Shown piece after piece: positions 50,901 through 62,800 of a stretch of DNA of 64,000 nt (position 1 is its first letter; the number at the start of each line of letters is the position of its first letter). Origin of the DNA: Tipula vernalis (taxonomy: Eukaryota; Arthropoda; Insecta; Diptera; Tipulidae); assembly GCA_958295665.1 (NCBI GenBank), contig OY282558.1, forward strand, positions 462,928,995-462,992,994. Reading direction: 5' to 3'. Position numbers and translations under genes: made by a program. The notes below the pieces were generated by a model. It made no database searches. It saw only the letters and a list, made by a program, of their open reading frames with translations, and had not been told where the DNA came from.

Positions 50901-53900
50901 GATTCTCACCTCCGGATAATAATTATTGTTTTTTGTTACAACAACTTCCTACTTCTAATTAAAGCATTCGGTTGTCAAAATACATATTTGGGGTTTCCTA
51001 AATGGATTTTCTTAGATACATGCTATTCAAAGAAGGAAAGGTCTCCATCGCAATCCCGAGTTGACGTTATTTCTTCCTCCATGAAACAATTGTAACAATT
51101 TATCGACATGATAAATTACTACATTCGTTTTGCTTAAGCAGCGCTCTTCTAACGGTTAAATTTAATCAAATAAGAAAAACTCAAATGCCTGAGCAATGCG
51201 AGAATTTGTTTAAGAAATATTCATAAATAGTCATTAGCACATTTAAAGGATAATACATACTTCACTCAATATTACCTTTGATACTTGCAGTTGTTGACTA
51301 TTAACAATTCGAAACAGGTTGGAAATTTAAAGGTTGCTCGTCCATCCGAGAGTTGCATACTCAGTATCACATCCATTAGGAATTTTATTTCCGAGAGCTT
51401 CCTTAGCTTTACACTTTAAATACACGTAAAAAGAATATAACACATAAATTTGAATAAATCCAAATGTCGAGTTACACAAATTTTATTTTCTATTGCATAG
51501 TGGTAGTTATCACAATTTCACAAAAATATATTTGGACATGGAAAAATTCCCTGTTTTTTTTTTTGCTGGAATCTTTCCTGTTCCAACAGTTGTTAATAAA
51601 ATTGTTTGATGTTCTGTAAAACTAACAAGTTCTACTTAGTGTTGTTTGATAGTCATTTTGTATTCTGTAATGGAATTCATGTATCGAGATGACAATGAAA
51701 TTGAATTCGGTTCTATTTGTACAGTTTACGGATGAAAGATTTTTTGATTTTGGAATTTAGGTATTTTTTTTCTTTATTGGTTCCGTAAACTGTGCACATA
51801 TTCGAACATGATAAATTTCATACGTCATGCAATATTTTTTTTATTTGACTATACCAGAACCTATACCACCATGTAACGGTGCAATAAAATTACAGTATCC
51901 ATAAATTTATTATTTATGTATTTATTAACTAAATATAATTACGAAAATTAAAATTAATTTTTCCTCCCCATAATAATCGTTATAGTTTTTCATGGTGTTT
52001 AGTTCAACATTTTTTATTCTATTGTTCTCTGTTGGAAAAAGAGAAAATTTCGTTTTAAGCAATAAGCAATAATCACAAAAACATAAAGTTTTTGTTGTAT
52101 TTTGAAAACCTCAGCCAAAAAAAAAATACAATAAAATAATAATCAACAACAAAATATTCCTGTTTTCAAACCACTACCGCCACACAACCTGTTGTTGTGA
52201 AAAGCTGAGTGTATTATTTTTCGGTTGTTAGGAAAATATAATTTTATTGGGGTTGGATTTTTATTTTTATGGATCCGTTAGGGGTATGTCTTATGAGTTT
52301 TATTTTTTTATGTTTATGTTTGTATTGTTATATAGTTTAGTTGGGAGACCTGTTGATATTGGATTTGATTGTTATGATCTCAATGAATGGAAAGTTGGTT
52401 TTCGTCTATTATGATGACTTGGAAATGACGGGAATAAGGGTTGTTTGCTAGACGATGGGTAACCGGTAATTGTCTAGTGATGGATTGCATGCAGACATAT
52501 TTATTCATGATTAATTAGGCGCTATCGTGATTATTTTAAATCGGTTACGGTTACTTTTGATTGACGTTTTCTTATAAATTGCTTAATGAATTGGTGGCCA
52601 TACAATAATATTGCCTAAAAAAGCAGAAATTGAAAACTCCGTTTTTTATTAAATGATTAATTTTTAAAAATAATAAAAGAAAAAATATTAAAAAAGTGAA
52701 GTCGGGTCCGATGATTTTTATTTAAGGCAGGATCGGTGGCGGTGCACTACTTCGTTTCAAATGTTGTTCTTTTAACCGTTTTCTAATCATTTTGCTACAT
52801 ATATATTTCTTTGTAGGTGTATGGAATAGTCTTTATAGGTCTATGGAAATAAGCGTATCAATAAATATTGGTTCTCAGAAAATTTATTTTATTTTATTTT
52901 ATTTTTTAATGCCTACCTTACTTAGATCTGCTAAAATGATCATTAGTATCTCTACATCGTTTAACGCTTGGCGAATAAGGCTTGTATGCGATTTTTTTTT
53001 ATTTCTTCAAAGAATCGGTAACTTAAGACTTTAGTCCAAGCTGGGGCACATTCAACCCAAGTGAAACTTCTTGCTGTCTGTATAGTCGGTTTTATTAGCT
53101 AAATTAACAATTTTTGGAAATTTGCTGGTACAACAAAATTTTTTACTAATCTAAGAGCGAGACTTGAACTTTTAAAATTACTTTATTCATTGCTTCTTTA
53201 TATCAAAAATGTCTTTTCTATGTAATCGCAGAAATGGCCTCGTTATAGATGCCTTGCTTTCCTTGTAATTCGAAACTTATCTATCAACATGATTGATATC
53301 ATCACGAGTCTTACGGATTGGGTCAGTAGATCTGACTTAAAACTGGAAACCTAACGCTGAAGACGCCTTTTTAAACAGTAACTGAAGGCTTTCGGTAGAT
53401 GCTCTAATAATTTTGCAGCACCTTAAATAAGCTGTTTAGTCTGTTTCTTTAATTAAATGAGCTGTTTATTCTGTTTATTTAATCAAGGATTTTATTGAAA
53501 TATTTTGATAAAAAATGGCAATAAAATATCGTGACATAAATTATAATATTATTTCAAAGCCATTCATATTAATACAATAAACTTATCTTTGTGTGGCTAC
53601 TGTACAGATTACTCATATAACCAAAGTTTAAATTAAAACATCAACATTTTATCTAATTTCATTATACATCCGTATACATTTGTAAAAATGTAATCTAAAT
53701 CTACAAAATACCCCAAAAATTTAATAAAATCTAATATATCAAAATAAATTATGTTATTTGTTCCTTATGAATACAATATATGTAAATCATCATAATATAC
53801 AGCTAACAAAACAACAAAAAAAAAAAAAATGATATCATGTAACATAATATGTTGGAATGTACATAAATGTATACACCCTTAGGCTATTATAGTTAGGTTA

Positions 53901-54962
53901 ACCAAGACAAAAATACCATTTTGATGTCTAATATCAAGAAATAATATCAAATTTATGTAGTACATCAATTTTAAACGACCAGGACGACAAATCTCCTTCT
54001 TTTCTTCGCCTTGGTTGTTCTTATCACCATATCGTTCGCAATTTGGAAGTAAAATGAAGTCATCTGTTACACAAGTCGAACGATTTTTTTTTTGTAGCAA
54101 AGAAATTTATCTTCCTTTGTGTCTTGTTGTTCGGAAAATCTACATCCGTTTAAATATTATTGATGGTACTAGACATATTAAACTTTTGTCTGTGGGATAA
54201 AGGAATTTGTATTGTTTTGGAAGTATTTTAATAAATATTAATCAAATATCAAAAAAAGAAATAAAAAATACATTTATGAGTTTCCATTTCAAATTTATAT
54301 GAAACCCATTCACCCAGTGCTACGATCCTATAAAACGACAACTGAGAACTTTGAATAATAACTGACTCAATATTTTTGGTTTGGTTGATAAAGACCTTCC
54401 CAACAGGGCAGATGGATTTGAGATCAAATTGATCATTTCTAAGATTTCTTAGATTACGATTAGTCGGGGCAATGGTGGATTAATTATAATTCTCTACATA
54501 TTGTTAGACTTTAGAGATGAATACAAATATAAATACAAATACACTAACAAATAGAAATACAAATACCAACACCAACAAACAAATATAATTTCTAGTTCTG
54601 TGATATTTCAGTGACAGGGACTATTCTGCCGTAATAACAATTTTTTGAGACATGACATAACCAATAGCCCAACCGAAAATAAAAATCATACTAGCTTAAC
54701 CTAAAATTAACAGAGCCTGGATTGCATTGTTGAAAATTTTTATTAACAGTGACATGTGAAAAAACCTTGTTCCACCCATCGGAAAATCGGATGTGAATTA
54801 AAATTTGTATAAAATCAGTTGCTAGATATTTATATCTGGGAATGGGTTGTATTGGTTATTTATCAATAGCAAACGCTGGGGAAAATTCAGATTAATTTTC
54901 TTGTAGGAAATTTTAGAAAATTTGATTTCCTAAAATCATAAAAGCTTAAAAGGCTGAATATA
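50901..54962. other. AT-rich spacer, no gene recognised
   Basis: It contains a small inverted repeat with 12-bp arms (ACAGTTTACGGA at 51721-51732, its complement at 51782-51793). It also has an imperfect tandem repeat of CTGTTTA.TCTGTTT.TTTAAT near 53430-53488 and many homopolymers. Short frames (52792-53034, 53879-54200) have no motifs. Confidence 0.5.
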
Positions 54963-55207
54963 ATGGAAGACCTTAAACAAAAAATAGAGGTTGCGGCAAA
55001 TATCCTCAAAAAAAAAAAAACGTTACTGATAAAAGGACCAAAATTAATAAAAGAGAGCTTCTATTGTTTATTCATTCTTTTAATAGCAAAGAAAAAGTGG
55101 AAGCAATCCACAGTGAATTAAACTACTTCCATGATATACTAATCTATGAAGATAAAATGTACATTAAGGATAGCCAATTGGAATGCAAATTAAAAATTTT
55201 CCTAAAT
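54963..55207 (+). pseudogene. Unidentified ORF remnant with a frameshift in an A13 tract, joined to satellite DNA
   Basis: From ATG 54963 the frame reads MEDLKQKIEVAANIL and reaches 13 A residues (55008-55020). With one base slipped there, an open frame continues through INKRELLLFIHSFNS, IHSELNYFHDILIYEDKMYI and LKIFLNK to 55207, where satellite sequence starts in the same frame and stops it at 55258. The composition looks protein-like (charged, few stops), but I do not recognise the family. It could be the 5' part of the Jockey-like element downstream or an unrelated gene fragment. No function is assigned. Confidence 0.35.
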
Positions 55208-55775
55208 AAGGTTTCAAAAACCGCAATCGGAGCACAATTGCAGATTTTGGATTTTTAGGGCTCTGAATTGGCTGGTCTACAGTAAGGTGATTTTCTTCAA
55301 ATCAAATTTTGTAAATGCGGTTTGGCATAGCAATTACAGGTCCCGAGACCTATCATTCGGGGTATAAAGAACCGCAATCGGAGCACAATTGCAGATTTTG
55401 GATTTTTAGGGCTCTGAATCGGCTGATCGGCAAGGTGATTTTTCAAATCGAATTTTCTATGAAAGACGTGGCTATCCGGACTGGGAGTACTTGTAAGAGT
55501 ACATCGAGTACGTGTAAGAGTACGTCGAGTACGTGTAAGAGTACGTTGAGTACGTCTAAGAGTACGTCGAGTACATCTAAGAGTATGTCGAGTACATCTA
55601 AGAGTACGTCGTAATTTTCTATGCAATGTGTGGAAATAATCAACCAATTTAAATAAGGTTTGACATATCAATTACAGGTGACGAAACCTATCATTCGGGG
55701 TATAAAGAACCGCAATCGGAGCACAATTGCAGATTTTGGATTTTTAGGGCTCTGAATCGACTGATCGGCAAGAAG
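55208..55775 (-). repeat. Satellite islet of a third subfamily, interrupted by a minisatellite
   Basis: Three partial monomers (about 55208-55320, 55321-55470 and 55625-55775) lie in the same orientation as array 2. They share private variants: TTTTTAGGGCTCTGAAT where both arrays have TTTTTACAGCTCTGAAT, CATTCGGGGTATAAAGAACC, and CTGATCGGCAAG replacing CTGAGCTATAGTAAGG. The islet is split by the 21-bp minisatellite at 55486-55611. Open frames crossing it on either strand are repeat by-products. Confidence 0.85.
55486..55611. repeat. 21-bp minisatellite, six copies
   Basis: Six tandem 21-bp units of the form AGTACNTNTAAGAGTANNTNG with a few substitutions fill exactly 126 bp. Each unit is itself two partly similar halves built on GAGTAC. 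21 is a multiple of 3, so all frames stay open, which explains the serine/threonine/lysine-rich frame on one strand and the arginine- or leucine/valine-rich frames on the other. The flanks (AATTTTCTATG on both sides) are satellite sequence. Confidence 0.9.
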
Positions 55776-55859
55776 AAATTATGCAAATAGAACCATTAAT
55801 ATTCGATTTAATAATCAAAAGGCAATAAGCATACCTTTAATATTTCCCTCCAGGTTATA

Positions 55860-57775
55860 ATTTAACTAAAGACGTATAAATAAAGTACATATTGGGGGAT
55901 CAAGACTAACAATACATAAGAGTAAGGAGCTGTTTGCAGCTTGGCGAACTTTGAACTTCGAGTTCCTGCCTGGAGATAAACCAAGTTATTGGCTAGCAGA
56001 TACAAATAAAGTACCAGATTTAATAAATTTTTCCAAACCAAATGGATATCTGAAAATTACGTACTATTCGAAAACAGTGAAGGAATTTCGTCTGACAACA
56101 CGCCTGTCATTATGATACTTAGTAATACCATTATCATAAAAGGTTAATAGAACAATAACAATAAAGAATACAATACTGAAGTACAAGTACCAATTAAAAC
56201 TACGACACAACTTGATGGTTGGCAATTAGAGCTGCTGAACAACAGCATACTACAAGCAGCGTGGCAGATTACCCCTCCTACTCGAAACCAAATGGAAAAT
56301 CACATCAGCTATACAGCAGGAGTGAGGAGATCTGGTTAGATAAAAACGGAGAGGGTGAAATATCTGCCAGAGGAACCGACCACCACCAAGCAAATCACGA
56401 CTTAATTATTTAAGTAACAAACTGAAAAGGTTTATCAGGGAAATCACATCACACACATATGGAATATGTGCGTGATGTGGCACGGACCTACAGTTAAAGC
56501 TATACCAGAGAAAGGATTACAAAAATTAGCGTTCAGACTAAAATAAATTCCACACCAATGGAAATTGACAGAGGTGATAACGATTCTAAAACCTAATAAG
56601 CCGTTAAACAAGAACATATCTTACAGGCCGATTTCGCACTTCGTACAATTTGAACGTTATTTGAAAAGCTATTGCTAAAGAGGTTAAAATCAATAATAGA
56701 AGTAAGAAAACACATTCCTCTTAACCAATTTCGGTTTATAGAGAGACACTCTACCATAGGTCAAGCGCACAGAATTATAGATTTAATTGAATATGCCCTT
56801 GAAAACAAAAAAATATGTTCAAGTGTGTTCTTGAACGTATCTCATGCTTTCGACAAAGTATGGTATTGGAGCCTGGAATTTAAACTAGACAGGGATCTGC
56901 CGAATCAGTTTTAATTGATTTAAAAGTCATATCTAGCTGATCGATACTTTCGTGTAAAACATGAAAAGGAATACCCTGAACTAAAGAAAATATCGGTTAA
57001 AGTTCCACATTGAAGTGTTCCGGGGCCAATACTTTATATACTATATACCCGAGACGAACCAAGAGCAAAAGGAACCAGTATTGCAACATTTACTTATACT
57101 GCAATCTTGGCAATTGGGGACGATATAGAGGGGCAACCAGTATAGTTTGACAAAGAAATGGCAAGTTACTCAACGACTCTAAATCTATATGTATAAACTT
57201 CACCAGCAAAAGTGTTAACTGGTTACCTGTTCGAATGACCCTTGAAGTTTAACTCAAGGGAAAGAACTATTAAAAAGAAAAATGAAGAGTTAAACAAACA
57301 TAGAAAAATGAATTGGCTCTAGATCTGTATTTGTTGGAAGGAACTCTGAGCTAACATTACATAATAAACTGCTTTTATATCGACACATATTGAAACATTT
57401 ATGGACCTATATAATACGGTTAAGAGGCTGTACCAAGAAAACTAACGTATTTAAACTTTTCAAAATAACGTCTTCCGCAACATTGTGACTCACCATGGTA
57501 CCTAAGAAATGATAACCTTCATTAGGTTCTAAAAATGAAATACATCAGTGAAGAATTTAAGAATTAAACGAAGAAACACATTCAGCGCCTTAGTCAGCAT
57601 CAAAATGCGGCTTTGAACTAGGACAGCTAATATAATGATGTGACCAACTTGGAGCTGACCAATGGGTTATACTCCACAAACTGTTAACAAAATTTAAATA
57701 GAGATAAATTACTAGATGAATAATATTCAGTTTTACTGTTTATTAAATAAATAAGAAAATAAAAAATAAAAATAT
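55860..57775 (+). pseudogene. Jockey-clade non-LTR retrotransposon ORF2 relic
   Basis: Domain pieces follow in order on the plus strand. There is an AP endonuclease tail near 55960-56110 (PSYWLADTNKVPDLINF, then a SSDNTPVIM-type end after a frameshift). Reverse transcriptase follows at 56590-57130 (LFEKLLLKRLKSIIE, then IPLNQFRFIERHSTI, HAFDKVWYWSLEFKL, SYLADRYFRVKHE, VPGPILYILYT). The C-terminal domain is at about 57280-57530 (MNWLLGRNSELTLHNKLLLYRHIL). The wording is close to Drosophila jockey-type elements. At the FADD catalytic box it reads TYTA. Multiple stops and frameshifts are present. An A-rich stretch at about 57745-57775 may be the old tail. Confidence 0.85.
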
Positions 57776-57853
57776 CAGTTTTGATTTGAAATGAGATTTC
57801 CCTAAAATTAAAATAATCTTTCAAAAGAAAAAAATATTATTATTTGTATTCAA

Positions 57854-58033
57854 GGTGCGTACATGCTCCAATTCTGGTGAAAAAATGTACACCACGAAGT
57901 TAGCTAAATAGTATAATTTTTAGTTAAAATTGGTTACCCTGGTGAACTTTTTATTCTAGTTGGAAATAATTCAACTCATACAGCTAACTTCGTGATGTAA
58001 ATTTTTTCACCAGAATTGGAGCATGTACGCACC
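57854..58033. mobile_element. Foldback MITE, 180 bp, with 52-bp terminal inverted repeats
   Basis: Arms 57854-57905 and 57982-58033 are inverted copies with only about two mismatches, beginning GGTGCGTACATGCTCCAATT. The 76-bp centre is AT-rich with no coding capacity. I could not identify a target duplication (left flank ..GTATTCAA, right flank ATCATGGT..), so the superfamily is unknown. Confidence 0.75.
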
Positions 58034-59783
58034 ATCATGGTTACAGAAAATAATATAATATATATTTCATAAAAAGTTACTTTAATAAGTATGAGAATCT
58101 GAATTTTCCGCCATCGGTTATTGTCATTATTATAAAATTATGTGCGCGAAATAATTAAATATTTTAAATAATCTTTCAATTTCAATAAAAATTCCAATCA
58201 CCGAATTTTAATATGCAATATTAAAAATTTAATTAAATTCATAAAATAATACTCGATATCTAAATTCGAATCACCCACAACTCCCAAAAAGTACCCAATC
58301 TGCTTGCATAAAAAAAAACAAAATAAAAAATTTCTCCGCATAAAAATCTCATAAAAATTAGAAAATAATTCGTTCCAATAATCTGCAAACAACTTGTTGA
58401 TTTCATTAGGGAAAAATTTTGAAATTTTCTGTTTCATGAACATCTATGAAAATTAAATAAATTTTTTTTTTGTGTACGTCTATTTTCCTAAAAATTTTGT
58501 TTTTATCGACACATATTTAATATTTTATTCGATTATGATGTTAATATGAATATAATAAAGTGGTTGTTTGGTTTTCCTGCCTTTATTTTTACATGAACAT
58601 GAAATGACCCGATAATCATACATTTATTAGAAAGTCGTTTTTATATGTCAAACATCATAATGGATTTTAAATTAAAATTTAACCAATTTCTATTTAATAT
58701 TATGTATGTATTTGGTTTTGATATGTATATAGTTTCTAACCTCTGCATATCATGTTCATATTTCAACATTGAAAACACTTAAATTCTTGATAAGTTTATA
58801 AGAAATTAGACCGCCCTTACTCATAGTTCTGAACTTTTAAATCAAATGAAATATGTATAAAAGAAAAAAAGACAACTATTTTTTAATTTGATTATGTTAT
58901 TTAAAAACGAATAAGTTAATTCATTTTTAATGACCCCCATAGCCGTTTATCAAATAACAAAACGAATGAATAAATCGATATTTACAGTTTTACAATACGA
59001 TTTTATTATATGAGGCTTGGCTTTATTCTTGGATTATTCAAAGTTTTATTTCATATCCAAATGTCTTCATGTATTTATAATTTATTAGACGTCACTTAAT
59101 TATTGAATATAAATTTTCTGAATAAATTATGTGTCTACGAAAAATATTATTTCAAAATCAGTGTATGACTTCCATCGCATAATATCTAATTAATATCTAA
59201 ACTAAGATCATAAATAAAAAAAAAAATCGGTATTCCCATTGCTGTCTAGAGACTTAGTAGACGACTCTTCTTATTAGTTGTATTTATTTTTTTATGTTTT
59301 GTACAATTTTTCTATATTAAACTTATTTTATAAATTATATTACTATTGGTGATAAAGGAAATACGGCCCACTCGTAACCCAATATATTGAGGAATGGAAT
59401 CGGCGCGTTTAGTACTTATCCTGGTGGATAGAAGAATAACGGAGCTGAAGCTGTCTAAGTTAATATTGATTACAAAGAAAAAACGGCCCAGATGTTTTAG
59501 GATTCCGTTTTTGTTTTAACGATAAACAGCCTACTGAAAAAGAAAATTTACTCAATAAATTTCTTTACCTGAAATGTCTGACGGTTATCGTTTTTCGTTA
59601 ATTACAACCCTAAGCGGTACATAAACCGTAGATTTGTCTTTTATAGTGGGCTGTTACTTATCAAAATACATGTATGTATTGACATTTCGTCAACTGTACA
59701 GTGAATATGTCATAAATCCCATTTAGTATTGATTGATGCTAGCATAACGAAATATTATATTTATACTATTATACTATGAACGT
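58034..59783. other. AT-rich spacer left of array 2, no gene recognised
   Basis: Low-complexity DNA with no supported reading frame. A less AT-rich patch at 59340-59640 contains ACGGCCCA twice (59362 and 59485) but no recognisable coding motif. Confidence 0.5.
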
Positions 59784-59853
59784 CGGTTTTCCATCGTCAT
59801 AGTATAATAGCATAATACTATTATACTATTATACTATGACGATGGAAAATCGG
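59784..59853. repeat. 70-bp imperfect palindrome at the edge of array 2
   Basis: CGGTTTTCCATCGTCATAG.. (59784-59810) is the near-perfect inverse of 59826-59853 (..CTATGACGATGGAAAATCGG), with a 15-bp AT-rich loop. Extra TATACTATTATACTAT repeats lie on both sides. It ends 4 bp before the satellite starts. Confidence 0.85.
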
Positions 59854-59857
59854 TGTA

Positions 59858-62800
59858 AGTAAGGTGATTTTCTTCGAATCGAACTTTCTACGAAATGTAT
59901 GGTATAGCAATTACAGGTCTCCTGACCTATCATTTGAGGTATCAAGAATCCCAATCGGAGCTCAATTGCAGATTTCGGATTTTTACAGCTCTGAATCGGC
60001 TGAGCTATAGTAAGGTGATTTTCTTCGAATCGATTTTTCTGTGAAATGTATGGAAATAATCAACCAATTTTAATGCGGTTTGGCATAACAGTTATAGGTC
60101 CCGAGACCTATCATTTAACATAACAATAACCAATATCATTTGAGGTATCAAGAACCGCAATCGGAAAACAATTGCAGATTTTGGATTTTTACAGCTCTGA
60201 ATCGGCTGAGCTTATAGTAAGGTGATTTTCTTCGAATCGAACTTTCTACGAAATATATGGTATAGCAATTACAGGTCTCCTGACCTATCATTTAAGGTAT
60301 CAAGAATCCCAATCGGAGCTCAATTGCAGATTTCGGATTTTTACAGCTCTGAATCGGCTGAGCTATAGTAAGGTGATTTTCTTCGAATCGATTTTTCTGT
60401 GAAATGTATGGAAATAATCAACCAATTTTAATGCGGTTTGGCATAACAGTTACAGGTCCCGAGACCTATCATTTGAGGTATCAAGAACCGCAATCGGAGC
60501 ACAATTGCAGATTTTGGATTTTTACAGCTCTGAATCGGCTGAGCTATAGTAAGGTGATTTTCTTCGAATCGAACTTTCTACGAAATGTATGGTATAGCAA
60601 TTACAGGTCTCCTGACCTATCATTTGAGGTATCAAGAATCGCAATCGGAGCACAATTGCAGATTTTGGATTTTTACAGCTCTGAATCGGCTGAGCTATTA
60701 TAGTAAGGTGATTTTCTTCGAATCGATTTTTCTGTGAAATGTATGAAAATAATCAACCAATTTTAATGCGGTATGGCATAACAATTACAGGTCCCGAGAC
60801 CTATCATTTGAGGTATCAAGAACCGCAATCGGAGCACAATTGCAGATTTTGGATTTTTACAGCTCTGAATCGGCTGAGCTAGGTGATTTTCTTCGAATCG
60901 AACTTGCTACGAATTGTATGGTATAGCAATTACAGGTCTCCTGACCTATCATTTGAGGTATCAAGAACCGCAATCGGAGCACAATTGCAGATTTTGGATT
61001 TTTACAGCTCTGAATCGGCTGAGCTATAGTAAGGTGATTTTCTTCGAATCGATTTTTCTGTGAAATGTATTTAAATAATCAACCAATTTTAATGCGGTTT
61101 GGCATAACAATTACAGGTCCCGAGACCTATCCTTTGAGGTATCAAGAACCGCAATCGGAGCACAATTGCAGATTTTGGATTTTTACAGCTCTGAATCGGC
61201 TGAGCTATAGTAAGGTGATTTTCTTCGAATCGATTTTTCTGTGAAATGTATGAAAATAATCAACCAATTTTAATGCGGTATGGCATAACAATTACAGGTC
61301 CCGAGACCTATCATTTGAGGTATCAAGAACCGCAATCGGAGCACAATTGCAGATTTTGGATTTTTACAGCTCTGAATCGGCTGAGCTAGGTGATTTTCTT
61401 CGAATCGAACTTGCTACGAATTGTATGGTATAGCAATTACAGGTCTCCTGACCTATCATTTGAGGTATCAAGAACCGCAATCGGAGCACAATTGCAGATT
61501 TTGGATTTTTACCCGCTCTGAATCGGCTGAGCTATAGTAAGGTGATTTTCTTCGAATCGATTTTTCTGTGAAATGTATGGAAATAATCAACCAATTTTAA
61601 TGCGGTTTGGCATAACAATTACAGGTCCCGAAACCTATCCTTTGAGGTATCAAGAACCGCAATCGGAGCACAATTGCAGATTTTGGATTTTTACAGCTCT
61701 GAATCGGCTGAGCTATAGTAAGGTGATTTTCTTCGAATCGAACTTTCTACGAAATGTATGGTATAGCAATTACAGGTCTCTTGACCTATCATTTGAGGTA
61801 TCAAGAATCGCAATCGGAGCACAATTGCAGATTTTGGATTTTTACAGCTCTGAATCGGCTGAGCTATAGTAAGGTGATTTTCTTCGAATCGATTTTTCTG
61901 TGAAATGTATGGAAATAATCAACCAATTTTAATGCGGTTTGGCATAACAGTTACAGGTCCCGAGACCTATCATTTGAGGTATCAAGAACCGCAATCGGAG
62001 CACAATTGCAGATTTTGGATTTTTACAGCTCTGCATCGGCTGAGCTATAGTAAGGTGATTTTCTTCGAATCGAATTTTCTACGAAATGTATGGTATAGCA
62101 ATTACAGGTCTCCTGACCTATCATTTAAGGTATCAATAACCGCAATCGGAGCACAATTGCAGATTTTGGATTTTTACAGCTCTGAATCGGCTGAGCTATA
62201 GTAAGGTGATTTTCTTCGAATCGAACATTCTACGAAATGTATGGTATAGCAATTTCAGGTCTCCTGACCTATCATTTGAGGTATCAAGAATCGCAATCGG
62301 AGCACAATTGCAGAATCGATTTTTCTGTGAAATGTATGGAAATAATCAACCAATTTTAATGCGGTTTAGCATAACAGTTACAGGTCCCGAGACCTATCAT
62401 TTGAGGTATCAAGAACCGCAATCGGAGCACAATTGCAGATTTTGGATTTTTACAGCTCTGAATCGGCTGAGCTATAGTAAGGTGATTTTCTTCGAATCGA
62501 ACTTTCTACGAAATGTATGGTATAGCAATTACAGGTCTCCTGACCTATCATTTGAGGTATCAAGAATCGCAATCGGAGCACAATTGCAGATTTTGGATTT
62601 TTACAGCTCTGAATCGGCTGAGCTATTATAGTAAGGTGATTTTCTTCGAATCGATTTTTCTGTGAAATGTATGAAAATAATCAACCAATTTTAATGCGGT
62701 TTGGCATAACAATTACAGGTCCCGAGACCTATCATTTGAGGTATCAAGAACCGCAATCGGAGCACAATTGCAGATTTTGGATTTTTACAGCTCTGAATCG

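Noticed and set aside
51721..51793. 12-bp inverted repeat as a transposon
   Set aside because: The arms are short, there is no target duplication and no related copy in the window. It could be chance in AT-rich DNA.
55297..55671. 124-residue minus-strand frame rich in RTLTRTRRTL repeats, and the antisense DVLDVLL frame
   Set aside because: Both are produced by the 21-bp minisatellite, which cannot introduce a stop once open. Their flanks are satellite.
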